Source of the DNA: Legionella sp.
GTDB taxonomy: Bacteria > Pseudomonadota > Gammaproteobacteria > Legionellales > Legionellaceae
NCBI GenBank assembly: GCA_030680075.1
Contig: JAUXWR010000504.1
Span: 113,566-177,565 of the forward strand
Direction of reading: 5' to 3'
DNA length: 64,000 nt
In this document: positions 54,918 through 64,000 of the stretch, piece by piece
How the letters are laid out: each line of letters opens with the position of its first letter
Numbering within the stretch: position 1 is the stretch's first letter
Position numbers and translations under genes: made by a program
The notes under the pieces: model-generated
The model's database searches: none
What the model saw: only the letters and a program-made list of their open reading frames with translations
What the model was told of the DNA's origin: nothing

Positions 54918-56060
54918 TAAACCGGCGACCAAAAGCCATGCGCCAATAAGAATTTCTACAAAAGCAAGTAAGGTATTGCTCGCGAGAAAATTCATCAGCA
55001 TAACAGCGATGGTCGCGGTCAACATATTGATAAAACTCATCATGGCCGAGCCGTTCGCCTTGTCACTTAACGCGTTGGACGCGATATAGGAGGCACCAGA
55101 AAATATGAGACTACTAAACAAATATAACCCCATGGTGCTGGTAAAAAACCAGAGAGCCGAGTTGGCTCCTGTTTTCCACATTAACAATAAGCTAATGATT
55201 GCCATAGCACATACAACAAGACCTGCTACTACAACTTGGATGGCAGTGAAGCGCATGAGCAATCTTTTAGACCATAACCCACCGGCTAACATTCCAGCGA
55301 CATTAACCAGGTTCCAATAGCCATATTCATCTGCAGACAAATGCAATAACTCATCAGCAATTTGTGGCGCTGCTGCTGAAAAACAGTAACCAATCAGAGT
55401 ACAAAAGCCTACCGCAATGGCAAATATAACTAATGTTTCAGACCTTAGCGTCCGTTTATAACCATTAACAATGGTTGATACATTTATCCTTTGTGGGTGT
55501 TTTAAGGTTTCACCGAATGCATAGGTACCCAAAAGCATGATTATTCCCTGTAGTAATAAAACAGCAAAGCAATAAGTCCATTCTCCATAGGCGGTTATCA
55601 ATCCTCCCACGACAACAGCTAATCCTATGCCTAATGTAAATGACAAAATGGAATATGCCATGGCGGTTTTTCTCTGCTCCTCTGGCAGCCATTCATTAAT
55701 CAGCATAAAAGTGCAGGATAAACCGCTGGCAGCTCCCAAGGCGCTTAACAACCGCCCACTTAATAAAAGCCAATAAGCATGGAATGAAATGCTTGCGATG
55801 CACAACATAATGCCAACTATATTGATAATTAAGCCGGTCCGAAGGGCAAAAACCCGCCCCCAACGATTAGCCAGCGGCCCGTAAATTAATTGCCCCAAGG
55901 TGTAACCTATTAAGAAAAATGACACCACCCATTCCACTTCTCCAGAGACCAAATCAAATGCAAGACTTATTTGAGGAAGGGCCGGCGTTATGATTGCGGC
56001 TGATACGGATGCAATGGACAAATAACTCAATAACCAGGTCATACGAAAACTTTTAATCAT
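54879..56060 (-). CDS. MFS drug-resistance-type transporter
   Basis: A 393-residue inner-membrane protein with about 12 segments. The DHA1-type motif A appears as [19 protein letters not shown] near 57-75, and motif C-like glycine-rich [12 protein letters not shown] in the fifth segment. It begins [18 protein letters not shown] and relates to Bcr/EmrD-like multidrug exporters; the substrate is not predictable. Its last 39 bases overlap the end of sdaA on the other strand. Confidence 0.8.
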   Translation of the reverse strand: MIKSFRMTWLLSYLSIASVSAAIITPALPQISLAFDLVSGEVEWVVSFFLIGYTLGQLIYGPLANRWGRVFALRTGLIINIVGIMLCIASISFHAYWLLLSGRLLSALGAASGLSCTFMLINEWLPEEQRKTAMAYSILSFTLGIGLAVVVGGLITAYGEWTYCFAVLLLQGIIMLLGTYAFGETLKHPQRINVSTIVNGYKRTLRSETLVIFAIAVGFCTLIGYCFSAAAPQIADELLHLSADEYGYWNLVNVAGMLAGGLWSKRLLMRFTAIQVVVAGLVVCAMAIISLLLMWKTGANSALWFFTSTMGLYLFSSLIFSGASYIASNALSDKANGSAMMSFINMLTATIAVMLMNFLASNTLLAFVEILIGAWLLVAGLLAFREIYGKTTH

Positions 56061-56148
56061 GAGTCTCTCAGTAATGGAGAAGACCTTATTATATTATTTC
56101 CATTTACCGGGATAAAGCTGGAAAAAGTTAATTATTATCAACTAAAAA

Positions 56149-57435
56149 TTAACAATCTAATGTTATTTGATAAGTGTTTCCGGAAGAGGCGTTATAAAAA
56201 ATATCGCTCACCGCATAACCTACAACCGCGGCCAGTTGCTCATTGATATACACAAGAGGAATATGGTCACGCTGCCACGGTGGTATCTGCCATTCTTGCA
56301 GTAATTTTTTTAATGACTTAGTTTGCCCGTGCCAGCAGAACACTTCCCCGCCCTGTCGAAAACGGATCTGGATGGTGCTTTTGGGTGGCAGAGTTACGCC
56401 CTGTTTTGAAAGCGATGCGCAGAGCGTTCCTGAGCTTAATAACAGCGGTTTCGGAAATGAAAGCCACTCAACTGGTGCACGTTGATTCTCGTGCGTTTTT
56501 TTTAATAAGTACAGCGTTTCTTGATAGCGGCGTACGCAATAACCATCCCAGGCTATTTCAGGGTCGGCATTTTGCTTTGCCAAAATAACTTCAGGCACCA
56601 AACGATTAAACGTTGCAGTGTCAGGCATGCGAACTGCGTTTTTTTTAAGCCAGCTCTGCAAAACATTATTAATTCGTGAATAACTCAAACTCTTTAATGG
56701 CATTATCAGGAGTTTATTACGGCTTTCATCAAGAGCGGGATAATCAATGGCGGCCAAGTCATTAAGTTGCTTTTGTGCGTCGCGGCAATGAGAAGCCGTG
56801 CGAGCCAGATTGGTCATCACTCCTGGCCAGCGTGTCTGCAGCAGTGGAATTACGTCATGTCTTAAGAAATTACGGGAAAAATTACAATCCGTATTGCTCT
56901 CATCATTTATCCAGCTTAAGTGATGATTCATTGCGTAAGTGGAGAGGGATTGGCGGGAAAGGTGTAAAAATGGTCGAAAAATTTGACCTTTGGCAAACTT
57001 TTTCATACCAGCCATTGCAGCCAACCCGCCTACCCCTGCCCCCCGAAAAAGCTGTAAGAGTACTGTTTCTGCTTGATCATTCAAGTGATGGCCTAATAAT
57101 AAGCCATCGTTTTCATCGACTAGTGAACGAAAAACTGCATATCGCGCAGTTCTTGCTTGTGCTTCAACATTGGCAGAGCGATTAATGGAGACTTTCCGGA
57201 CGATAAGCGGCACATTTAACGTGTCACACATTTGCTGACAATGCACGTTCCAGGTGTCTGCATTATCACTTAGCCCGTGGTTAACATGTACCGCAGAAAT
57301 TTTTTTAACAAGCAATGGCTCTCTTACCAGCGCATGCAGCAATACGGTAGAGTCAAGACCGCCGCTATAAGCTATAAATAATCGATTGCAAGACCTAAGC
57401 CGCTCCAGCCAATCATCCGTTAATAACTCAGTCAC
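56149..57435 (-). CDS. tilS: tRNA(Ile)-lysidine synthase
   Basis: Modifies C34 of tRNA-Ile2 to lysidine so that it reads AUA. The PP-loop is [17 protein letters not shown], followed by [37 protein letters not shown] and [20 protein letters not shown], all typical. The GTG at 57435 is favoured since it puts the PP-loop 20 residues from the N-terminus as in E. coli, overlaps the accA stop by eight bases and gives 428 residues (E. coli 432). accA-tilS is a common gene pair in gammaproteobacteria. Confidence 0.93.
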   Translation of the reverse strand: MTELLTDDWLERLRSCNRLFIAYSGGLDSTVLLHALVREPLLVKKISAVHVNHGLSDNADTWNVHCQQMCDTLNVPLIVRKVSINRSANVEAQARTARYAVFRSLVDENDGLLLGHHLNDQAETVLLQLFRGAGVGGLAAMAGMKKFAKGQIFRPFLHLSRQSLSTYAMNHHLSWINDESNTDCNFSRNFLRHDVIPLLQTRWPGVMTNLARTASHCRDAQKQLNDLAAIDYPALDESRNKLLIMPLKSLSYSRINNVLQSWLKKNAVRMPDTATFNRLVPEVILAKQNADPEIAWDGYCVRRYQETLYLLKKTHENQRAPVEWLSFPKPLLLSSGTLCASLSKQGVTLPPKSTIQIRFRQGGEVFCWHGQTKSLKKLLQEWQIPPWQRDHIPLVYINEQLAAVVGYAVSDIFYNASSGNTYQITLDC

Positions 57436-58381
57436 AGGCACCCATTGCCATGAATTTCGCGTAACGTTGATCAAGCAATTCGTCCATTGACAGGCGCTTT
57501 AAATTTTTTAACTCTTCAACCAATACGCTTTTTAAACGTGCAGCCATCGCTTCCACATTACGATGAGCGCCGCCCAACGGCTCTTTGATCACTTCATCGA
57601 CCAAACCGTATTCCAAAATTTTCTCAGCAGTAATACCCATCGCCTTGGCAGCCTCTGGCGCTTTAGCAGCGTCTTTCCATAAAATGGAGGCACAACCTTC
57701 CGGTGAAATAACAGAGTAAATTCCATATTGGAGCATGAGTACGCGATCACCAACGCCTATAGCCAAAGCACCGCCTGATCCCGCCTCTCCGGTAACAGTG
57801 CATATCACAGGCGTTCTAAGCTTGGCCATTTCTAATAAATTTCTGGCAATTGCTTCAGACTGATTACGCTCTTCAGCGCCAATACCAGGATAAGCACCGG
57901 CGGTATCGATAAAAGTAAAAATGGGGATCTTGAATTTCTCGGCCAATTTCATTAAGCGCAGTGCCTTGCGGTATTCTTCCGGGCGCGCCATACCAAAATT
58001 ACGATAAACTTTCTCTTTAGTACGCTTGCCTTTTTGATGACCCAGTATCATAACGGCTTCACCATTTAAACGCGCAAGCCCGCCAATAATGGCAGGAGCG
58101 GCGGAATAATGCCTGTCACCGTGAAGCTCTTGAAAATCAGTGAAAATATAATCTATATAATCCGTAGTCTGTGGCCGCAAGGGATGCCTTGCCATCTGAG
58201 CCACTTGCCAAGGCTCGAGATTAGACAAAATTGTGGCAGTTAACTCTTCACACTTCGCTTCTAGGCGGGCAATTTCTTCACTTAAATTGACTTCATTGTC
58301 ATTACCAACCATGCGTAGCGCTTGTATTTTTTGATTCAACTCTTCTATGGGTTGTTCAAAATCCAGAAATTGTCGGCTCAT
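57428..58381 (-). CDS. accA: Acetyl-CoA carboxylase carboxyltransferase subunit alpha
   Basis: Transfers CO2 from biotin to acetyl-CoA to make malonyl-CoA, with AccD. The 317-residue protein begins [18 protein letters not shown], contains [39 protein letters not shown] and [17 protein letters not shown], and ends [10 protein letters not shown]. The second of two consecutive ATGs (58381) matches E. coli. The birA biotin ligase lies 1.2 kb away and serves the biotin subunit of the same enzyme. Confidence 0.96.
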   Translation of the reverse strand: MSRQFLDFEQPIEELNQKIQALRMVGNDNEVNLSEEIARLEAKCEELTATILSNLEPWQVAQMARHPLRPQTTDYIDYIFTDFQELHGDRHYSAAPAIIGGLARLNGEAVMILGHQKGKRTKEKVYRNFGMARPEEYRKALRLMKLAEKFKIPIFTFIDTAGAYPGIGAEERNQSEAIARNLLEMAKLRTPVICTVTGEAGSGGALAIGVGDRVLMLQYGIYSVISPEGCASILWKDAAKAPEAAKAMGITAEKILEYGLVDEVIKEPLGGAHRNVEAMAARLKSVLVEELKNLKRLSMDELLDQRYAKFMAMGACD

Positions 58382-58466
58382 CATTACTCGTTTGGCGAAT
58401 TTATCATCATGCGATATGATAACCTCAACTTCCTTTGGACGCTACCCGTTGATCTATCTTTCGGCT

Positions 58467-59210
58467 ATGAAACTGCCATTATTGCAGCCAATATGTGCAC
58501 CTGATTATCAGTTGCGAGAGGATTGCATTGATATTTTGCAATTTTCTCTGACAGAACTACCGCTAGAAGCGACTACCTTGTTAAATGAAGAGGAACGAGT
58601 CCGTGCCAATCGATTCTATTTCTCCCGCCACCGACGAAGATTTACCGTAGCACGCGCAATGTTACGCGCAATTCTTGCAAAATATCTTTCGGAACAACCG
58701 GAAAATCTTGCCTTTTCCTATAATAAATACGGGAAACCTGCTCTTGATAATTCCGCTCAAATTGAATTTAATCTTAGTCATTCTGGCGATACCGCCTTGC
58801 TTGCTGTAGGAAAAAAATTCCCCCTCGGTATCGATTTGGAGTTGTTTTCTGCAAGACCTTATGAAGATATAGGAAAAAATTTGTTTTCAGCATCGGAAAT
58901 TAATGTCTTGGCAGCACAACCCGACAATTTGAAACCTTTTGTATTTTTTAATATTTGGGCACAAAAAGAAGCCTTTATAAAAGCCCAAGGCATGGGGTTA
59001 TCCTACCCTACTCAAAAATTTACCGTCACTGCAGCGCCCTCTATCAGTCATGATGTGTATGATGAATTGCATGGCGGGCTTTGGAAAATCACCTCGTTTA
59101 TGCCGACAGTGGGTTGCTGTGGCGCTCTTTGTTATAGCCCTGTTGTAACAACGCTTCGAAAAATTATTATTAATCCTGATGATTTTTTAAAAAAGAAAAC
59201 ACTCACCTGA
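58467..59210 (+). CDS. 4'-phosphopantetheinyl transferase (Sfp type)
   Basis: Attaches phosphopantetheine to carrier proteins. The 247-residue protein has the three Sfp-type motifs: KPALDNSAQIEFNLSHSGD, the magnesium site PLGIDLELF near 122-130, and FNIWAQKEAFIKAQGMGL near 168-185. The start ATG 58467 lies just before LPLLQPICAP; longer open frames upstream overlap the accA start and lack family match. It is divergent from accA. As an Sfp type it may serve fatty-acid or secondary-metabolite carriers; whether an AcpS exists elsewhere is not known from here. Confidence 0.88.
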   Translation: MKLPLLQPICAPDYQLREDCIDILQFSLTELPLEATTLLNEEERVRANRFYFSRHRRRFTVARAMLRAILAKYLSEQPENLAFSYNKYGKPALDNSAQIEFNLSHSGDTALLAVGKKFPLGIDLELFSARPYEDIGKNLFSASEINVLAAQPDNLKPFVFFNIWAQKEAFIKAQGMGLSYPTQKFTVTAAPSISHDVYDELHGGLWKITSFMPTVGCCGALCYSPVVTTLRKIIINPDDFLKKKTLT

Positions 59211-59294
59211 TCTCACCTTGATATGGAGGCATTGTGCTTATGCTTCGATGGAGATCGCATAATGCCTAACTCTAAGCGATCGAAAAAAAACAGT

Positions 59295-59470
59295 ATGAAC
59301 TCTGCCAAAGAAACAATGGTACTGGAGGGGTGACAGGGTGGCGTTTATTTTAGCGCGGAATGCAATGAGCACTAAAAAAACGCTACCCTGGCAGGACCCC
59401 GACGCGCAAGAGTGATATTACAAAGCACGTTTGGGAGAGTGTTAATCAAACTTACCCACCTACTTAAATC
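59295..59470. repeat. Hairpin repeat, family C copy 4
   Basis: Reverse orientation to copies 1 and 3: ATGAACTCTGCC, TGGAGGGGTGACA, arms GGGTGGCGTTTATTT and AAAAAAACGCTACCC (to about 59388), GGCAGGACCCCGACGCGC, then a CAAAGCACGTTTGGGAGAGT end through CTTACCCACCTACTTAAAT. The terminal 46 bases are repeated in degenerate form at 59493-59542. The 346-base gap before birA has nothing else. Confidence 0.75.
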
Positions 59471-59556
59471 GCATTTTCACGCAAAAGCAGCATAACAAAG
59501 CAAGTTCAGGTAAAATCTTAACAAACTTACCTATCTACTAAACTAACAATAATATA

Positions 59557-60537
59557 ATGAAACAATTGAGCTCGTTACAATTACAACTTCTAGATTGTCT
59601 TTCTGATGGCAATTGCCATAGTGGTAACGCCATAGGAGAACGTATTGGCGTATCACGAACAGCCATTTGGAAACAAGTGAGTCAATTGATTGATTTAGGT
59701 TTAAACATTAGACGCATACCCCAGCAAGGCTATCAACTCACGCGCCCCTTTAAACCCATTAATGAAGAATTAATCCGTAAAAATCTTGAACTTACACGCC
59801 CCCTTAATTTTCATATATTTGCTGAAATTGACTCCACCAATCGCTTCCTGAAAGATGCGAATCCTTGCAAGGAAATCAGTGTTTGTTGTGCTGAAAAACA
59901 AACAAATGGTCGCGGTCGCTTTGGTAGACAATGGGTATCTCCTTTTGGCGAAAACATTTATTTATCTACTCGCTGGGAATTAAATTGTTGCCTGTCAAAA
60001 CTTTCTGGCTTAAGCCTTGTGGTGAGCCTTGCCATTCTGGATAGTTTGCAAAAAAATTCTATACAAGAGGATATACGAGTCAAGTGGCCGAATGATTTAT
60101 TATGGAATCACAAAAAACTGTGCGGTATTTTAATAGAAATTAATGCTGAAACGAATGGCTGTGCCGAAGTAATTATTGGTATTGGCCTAAATGTTAATAC
60201 AGACACTCTAAATCAACCTTTGGCTGACAATGCCTGGTGCTCATTGTATGAAATGACCGGAAATTATTTTGACCGCAATGTTTTAATTGCAGAATTACTG
60301 CGTTCTCTCAATCAATACCTTGATCAATTTATGCAAAATGATTTTCAATTTTTTCAAAAACGTTGGCAGCAAGTGGACTATTTAGACGGGCATTATATTA
60401 CAGTGTTACAAGCACGCGATTCTATCAGTGGCGTTGCAAAAGGTGTAACAGAATTTGGTCAATTATGTCTAATTGATGATGCAGGTATTGAACATTATTT
60501 ATCATCAGGGGATACAAGCTTAAGTAAGAAGGAGTAG
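59557..60537 (+). CDS. birA: Biotin ligase and biotin operon repressor BirA
   Basis: Joins biotin to AccB and, in the bifunctional form, represses biotin genes. The 326-residue protein has an N-terminal winged helix (LLDCLSDGNCHSGNAIGERI then GVSRTAIWKQVSQL), the ligase domain with GRGRFGRQWVSPFGENIYLS and VKWPNDLLWNHKKLCGILIE, and a C-terminal SH3-like domain with GVAKGVTEFGQLCLID. So it is the bifunctional type. No clear ribosome-binding site is visible before the ATG, since the 3' part of a repeat lies there. Confidence 0.95.
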   Translation: MKQLSSLQLQLLDCLSDGNCHSGNAIGERIGVSRTAIWKQVSQLIDLGLNIRRIPQQGYQLTRPFKPINEELIRKNLELTRPLNFHIFAEIDSTNRFLKDANPCKEISVCCAEKQTNGRGRFGRQWVSPFGENIYLSTRWELNCCLSKLSGLSLVVSLAILDSLQKNSIQEDIRVKWPNDLLWNHKKLCGILIEINAETNGCAEVIIGIGLNVNTDTLNQPLADNAWCSLYEMTGNYFDRNVLIAELLRSLNQYLDQFMQNDFQFFQKRWQQVDYLDGHYITVLQARDSISGVAKGVTEFGQLCLIDDAGIEHYLSSGDTSLSKKE

Positions 60538-60550
60538 ATAAGAGGGTTCG

Positions 60551-60577
60551 CCCCGGGCTATTCTATTTGACCCGGGG
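60551..60577. terminator. Hairpin between birA and csrA
   Basis: CCCCGGG (60551-60557) and CCCGGGG (60571-60577) make a seven-pair GC-only stem between two convergent genes. Poly-T is absent on both strands. Confidence 0.5.
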
Positions 60578-60603
60578 ACCGGATGACTGCGAAGAAATCC
60601 GTT

Positions 60604-60798
60604 TTACACTGACTCTTCAGTATCAGAAGATTCTTTTTCTTGCTGTATACGCAAATAAATTTCTTCACGATGAACTGAAACATCTTTTGGTGCATTAATA
60701 CCTAGACGCACCTGATTTCCTTTAACACCTAAAACTGTAATATTAACATCATCGCCAATAATTAAAGTTTCGCCAATACGCCGGGTTAAAATCAACAT
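60604..60798 (-). CDS. csrA: Carbon storage regulator CsrA
   Basis: RNA-binding dimer that controls translation of many mRNAs; in Legionella it governs the switch from replication to transmission and represses effector genes. The 64-residue protein begins [20 protein letters not shown], with [29 protein letters not shown] [11 protein letters not shown], and an acidic tail. It is the canonical CsrA type, not one of the diverged paralogues on mobile elements. ATG 60798 has GGGAGAG in front; the track-length frame upstream is not needed. A PmrA-type promoter precedes it. Confidence 0.97.
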   Translation of the reverse strand: MLILTRRIGETLIIGDDVNITVLGVKGNQVRLGINAPKDVSVHREEIYLRIQQEKESSDTEESV

Positions 60799-60909
60799 GA
60801 CTAACTCTCCCTTAGATAGCAATCACCTACTTTTTCCATAGAACGCTTCCATGGTGCTCTTAGTGATTACAGTTGAATAAAAAAACAATCTTTTAATTGT
60901 TTGATTGTT

Positions 60910-60942
60910 ATTTTACACACTTTTTCTTAACAAAATATTAAG
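60910..60942 (-). promoter_or_regulatory. PmrA-type box and -10 of csrA
   Basis: On the minus strand CTTAAT (60942-60937), five bases, GTTAAG (60931-60926), ten bases, TAAAAT (60915-60910). Eleven of twelve box positions fit YTTAAK-N5-YTTAAK, and the distance to the -10 is the same as for the tandem-repeat gene at 12086-12118. The box covers the stop codon of the upstream WecA-like gene. PmrA control of csrA is known in L. pneumophila. Confidence 0.7.
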
Positions 60943-61957
60943 AACCATTAATGTTTTTTCCCGCGTTGAATTTTAATGCCAATATTATCAATGGAAAATA
61001 AGCAATTAAAAGCCCAAAAAAACCATTAATTAAATTATTACTTACCATAAAAGCCATGGGTAATAGCCATAATAAATTAATTATGAAAACACTTAATGTA
61101 ACCGTAATATGCTGACCATAATAACGTGATGCATGCTGATAAGCATGATTACAATGTGCTTCAAACAGTCTTTCGCCACAACGCGCGCGGTTGAGCAATG
61201 TTACAGTAGCATCGACAATAAAAACACCTAAAAGTATCATCCAACTCCAAAAAAAGTGAGAATTTATCATTGCTGCCTGAATTGAAAGGACTCCTAAAAT
61301 AAATCCTAAAAATCCGCTGCCCGCATCCCCCATAAAAATTCGAGCGGGTGGAAAATTCCAAAATAAAAAACCTGCAACGGCAACAGCCAAAACACAGGGT
61401 AAAAACATCGCAAATTGATAGGAATGAAACCAATATAATAACGCGCCATTTAGACAAACAGTGACGGCTTCAATAGCTGCAATTCCATCAATGCCATCCA
61501 TGAAATTATAGAGATTCAATAGCCAGACCAAATAAAAAACGGCTAGGATATCACTGACAAGACTTGAGGATAATGTCCAGCTAAAAAAACTGATATCAGG
61601 CATGCCGCCGAGTAAAAACACACTAAAACCGCATGCTATAAAATGCCCCAACAAACGCCATTTGGCTGCAATATTGTAATTATCATCAAGGAATCCCAGA
61701 ACCGCGATAAATAAACCCACTCCTCCTAAAACCGCAAAAAGTGAAAGGGAGATAATTTGTAGCCAGGCTAAACCAGATAACGCTAAAAGAAAGCAAAAAA
61801 CAAACGCAATTCCCCCTCCTCTGGGTGTAGGCACACTATGAGAACTGCGATGATTGGGTATATCCAGTAAATTAATTGTCAAAGCATAACGACGTAATGC
61901 CCAGGTTAGCATTGCCGATAGTATTAAAATAACCAAATAAAAGTACATCCAGACCAT
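60938..61957 (-). CDS. WecA/WbpL-type undecaprenyl-phosphate sugar-1-phosphate transferase
   Basis: Starts a polysaccharide chain by loading a sugar-1-phosphate (often GlcNAc or a derivative) onto undecaprenyl phosphate at the inner membrane. The 339-residue protein has about ten membrane segments and the conserved loops: NHRSSHSVPTPRGGGIAF near 37-54, the Asp pair in VLGFLDDNYNIA, LYNFMDGIDGIAAIEA near 150-165, FMGDAGSGFLGFILG near 208-222, and a HAYQHASR His loop. AAGGAG precedes the ATG. csrA follows on the same strand from its own promoter. Confidence 0.88.
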   Translation of the reverse strand: MVWMYFYLVILILSAMLTWALRRYALTINLLDIPNHRSSHSVPTPRGGGIAFVFCFLLALSGLAWLQIISLSLFAVLGGVGLFIAVLGFLDDNYNIAAKWRLLGHFIACGFSVFLLGGMPDISFFSWTLSSSLVSDILAVFYLVWLLNLYNFMDGIDGIAAIEAVTVCLNGALLYWFHSYQFAMFLPCVLAVAVAGFLFWNFPPARIFMGDAGSGFLGFILGVLSIQAAMINSHFFWSWMILLGVFIVDATVTLLNRARCGERLFEAHCNHAYQHASRYYGQHITVTLSVFIINLLWLLPMAFMVSNNLINGFFGLLIAYFPLIILALKFNAGKNINGS

Positions 61958-62128
61958 TATTTCTCCTTATTCAACATCTACAGTTGCCGCAAAGAGCGGT
62001 TGCAATTTTGATTCAAAACATGCCAATCCACGGATTATACGGTAGTCACTCAGTAATCTGATCATTTTTTTATTTAAAACAGCGCATAATAATGATATGG
62101 TGATTTCAAAAATTATAAGTTATTCATT

Positions 62129-63586
62129 ATGAAGCAATTTACTGAACTAAACGCGTGGATTCCCCTCGAAAAACAGGCGCAAGATTTGCGCTCAAAAGCA
62201 CTAAAAACTCCCCCAGAGAAGCGCTTTCAATTGCATACTCCTCACATCAGTCTTGATTTTACTAATCAGCGCCTCGATGAAACCACTTTTGAATTACTGC
62301 TGGAACTCGCGAAAGAATGTAATCTTGAGGCAAAAATCAAAACGCTAATACAAGGCGATATAGTCAATCATAGTGAAAAAAGACCAGCACTACATACAGC
62401 CCTGCGCACGCACGAAAAAACTCTTCTCGTTGACGGTCATAATATTATGCAGGATATAGTGGCAACACGCGAAAAAATGCACGCTATTGCCACTCAAATC
62501 AGAGCCGGTTTTTGGTTAGGCAGCACAGGCCGTCCCATTACGCATATTGTCAACATTGGTATGGGAGGCTCTGATTTTGGTCCGCGGTTTTGTATTGACG
62601 CACTGTCAGAGTGGAAATGCGCTAATTTAAGCTATCATTTTGTCTCAGATATGGACCCACACAGCTTTGAACACGCCGTAGCCGGACTAAATCCGGAAAC
62701 CACACTCTTTATCATTTCCTCAAAATCTTTTACCACCCAGGAAACACTCTATAACGCTAAAAAAGCATTTGCCTTTAGTAAAAATTGCCAACCAGCCAAG
62801 CACTTTATTGCAGTTACGGCCAACAGTCGCAAAGCAGAAGAATTTGGCATTGAGAATGTTCTTCCTATTTGGGATTGGGTAGGAGGACGCTACTCCTTAT
62901 GTTCCGCTATTAATTTAATTACCTGCATTGCTATTGGCCCTCTGCGTTTCACCGAACTTCTCGATGGCGCGCACAGCATGGATGAACATTTTAAAGGGAC
63001 AGACTTTCATGAAAACCTGCCTGTGGTCATGGCTCTTATTGGTGTATGGAATATAAATTTTTTACACATACCCAGTTTATTACTATTGGTTTACGCAAAG
63101 CAGCTTGAGCAATTAGTACCCTATATTCAACAATTGGATATGGAAAGTAACGGCAAATCCATTGATATTAATGGTCGCTCCGTTAATTATTCGACAGGGC
63201 CGATTATTTGGGGTGGTTCAGGTAACCAGGCGCAGCATAGTTATTACCAATTACTTTGTCAGGGTACGCATAAGGTAGCTGCCGATTTTATTTCAACACG
63301 TGCTTTTGATAATGAAGTAATTAATTCACTCTGCGAGAAGAAAATTCAGGTCTTAAGTAAAGGGATTCCAGAGCTAAATGCTAATGCCTATATTGCCGGC
63401 GGTATGCCGATTAATCATCTTCAAGTAGCCGCCTGCACCCCTTTCGTATTAGGCGCATTGATAGCCCTTTATGAACACAAAATTTTCACTCAAAGTGTAT
63501 TATGGCATATCAATCCATTTGATCAGCCAGGGGTTGAGAGTGCCAAGCGCTTTAAAAAAATGCCTGAAGTGATTAAAAGTTTTTAA
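62129..63586 (+). CDS. pgi: Glucose-6-phosphate isomerase
   Basis: Interconverts glucose-6-phosphate and fructose-6-phosphate. The 485-residue protein contains GMGGSDFGPRFC near 148-159, IISSKSFTTQETLYNA, the signature WDWVGGRYSLCSAINLI, MESNGKSID with the catalytic Glu, and LWHINPFDQPGVESAK near the C-terminus. It is shorter than E. coli Pgi (549), lacking part of the N-terminal and the very C-terminal segments, which is common in smaller Pgi forms. It is a single gene divergent from the WecA-like gene. Confidence 0.95.
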   Translation: MKQFTELNAWIPLEKQAQDLRSKALKTPPEKRFQLHTPHISLDFTNQRLDETTFELLLELAKECNLEAKIKTLIQGDIVNHSEKRPALHTALRTHEKTLLVDGHNIMQDIVATREKMHAIATQIRAGFWLGSTGRPITHIVNIGMGGSDFGPRFCIDALSEWKCANLSYHFVSDMDPHSFEHAVAGLNPETTLFIISSKSFTTQETLYNAKKAFAFSKNCQPAKHFIAVTANSRKAEEFGIENVLPIWDWVGGRYSLCSAINLITCIAIGPLRFTELLDGAHSMDEHFKGTDFHENLPVVMALIGVWNINFLHIPSLLLLVYAKQLEQLVPYIQQLDMESNGKSIDINGRSVNYSTGPIIWGGSGNQAQHSYYQLLCQGTHKVAADFISTRAFDNEVINSLCEKKIQVLSKGIPELNANAYIAGGMPINHLQVAACTPFVLGALIALYEHKIFTQSVLWHINPFDQPGVESAKRFKKMPEVIKSF

Positions 63587-63594
63587 TATTATTC

Positions 63595-63650
63595 TTTGCA
63601 CAGAACAATTTTAAATGCGGGGTAAAACTCGTCTTTGCGAGCTTTTATAT
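63595..63650. repeat. Dispersed repeat, family A copy 5 (left end only)
   Basis: TTTGCACAGAACAATTTTAAATGCGGGG and then CTCGTCTTTGCGAGC match the terminal part of family A, after which similarity stops near a TTTTATATG. The copy is truncated. Confidence 0.6.
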
Positions 63651-63714
63651 GAAATCCAGAAAACGTCTAGCACTAACGTTCTAGCTTACATGATTGAAGC
63701 ACGCTCTAATGCGT

Positions 63715-63916
63715 GTCGTCCCGGAATTAAGACTTGGTGAGCGTGCGAACCTAGTCTTACTAAATTCCGGGATCCATTCCACTCCGTGCACCTTGTCAGG
63801 CAATTGCTTGTCATAATGTCAGGATTAATACTTCGTACCAGCCTGAAAATAGATCCCGGACATTAAGAGAGACTAAACTCGCGCGCTCGTTAAGTCTCTC
63901 TAAATTCCGGGACGAC
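63715..63916. repeat. Composite palindromic repeat, family D
   Basis: GTCGTCCCGGAATTAAGA (from 63715) is inverted at the other end as CTCTAAATTCCGGGACGAC (to 63916). Two inner hairpins are visible: CCGGAATTAAGAC with GTCTTACTAAATTCCGG (63721-63770), and CCCGGACATTAAGAGAGACT with AAGTCTCTCTAAATTCCGGG (63855-63910). The 414 bases after pgi consist of this element, the family A fragment and unassigned sequence up to the right edge. Confidence 0.65.
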
Positions 63917-64000
63917 AGAGAAGAAGATTCGCGAGTTTACATTACATTGGTTGCCCGATTAGTGATCTGGCGACCATTTTAATAGATAATCTTTTGTACA

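Noticed and set aside
58347..58466. N-terminal 40-residue extension of the phosphopantetheinyl transferase
   Set aside because: It overlaps the accA start, has no family match, and the ATG at 58467 gives the usual length.

Overview
The window is chromosomal DNA of a Legionella species other than L. pneumophila. The strongest evidence is a mip gene (50913-51617) whose product matches the known Mip protein closely but not exactly, a canonical csrA nearby, low GC content, and a promoter element of the PmrA type that Legionella uses for Dot/Icm effectors. Coding density is high and most genes are housekeeping; the accessory material is confined to a few loci and many short repeats.

Layout. 1-5.8 kb: the tail of an unidentified gene, a phased cluster of DnaA-box-like sites, an extended hypoxanthine-type phosphoribosyltransferase, an effector-binding-domain protein, a thioesterase, a cupin, dbpA, and a RES/Xre toxin-antitoxin pair. 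6.0-11.9 kb: an arginine succinyltransferase (ast) operon led by an M20 hydrolase and closed by a spermidine-synthase-like protein. 11.9-13.7 kb: a mobile-looking repeat followed by a tandem-repeat protein with a PmrA box, a c-Myc-like nuclear localisation motif and an in-frame TGA before a protein-like C-terminal extension; this is the best candidate for an undescribed effector. 13.7-17.5 kb: def, then rpsB-tsf-pyrH-frr with a leader hairpin and an intrinsic attenuator. 17.7-24.6 kb: a Spy-like protein, glnD, and guaB-guaA-tadA. 25-27.3 kb: a 45-residue cysteine-rich lipoprotein, a cupin, panD, minDE. 27.5-36 kb: fadE, a five-gene UgpAEC-type ABC transporter operon lacking a binding-protein gene, and a ClC antiporter. 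36-42.4 kb: a fused trpEG, hdeD and gatCAB. 42.5-46.5 kb: an L,D-transpeptidase, a cytochrome c5, tRNA-Leu(CAA) and a HAD/methyltransferase/Nudix operon. 46.6-48.8 kb: two unknown proteins, the second a possible methyltransferase-fold effector, then a cluster of hairpin repeats. 48.8-63.6 kb: hydrolase, ampG, mip, an unknown helical protein, a REP-associated transposase amid its REP repeats, sdaA, an MFS pump, tilS, accA, a phosphopantetheinyl transferase, birA, csrA, a WecA-type transferase and pgi. The last 400 bases are repeats.

Connections. The same promoter architecture (two YTTAAK half-sites, 10 bases, then a -10) lies upstream of the tandem-repeat protein and of csrA, so both probably answer to PmrA, and CsrA is the post-transcriptional regulator of effectors in Legionella. 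At least four dispersed repeat families occupy the intergenic regions; in one family the hairpin stem is kept by paired base changes between copies, which points to selection on structure.
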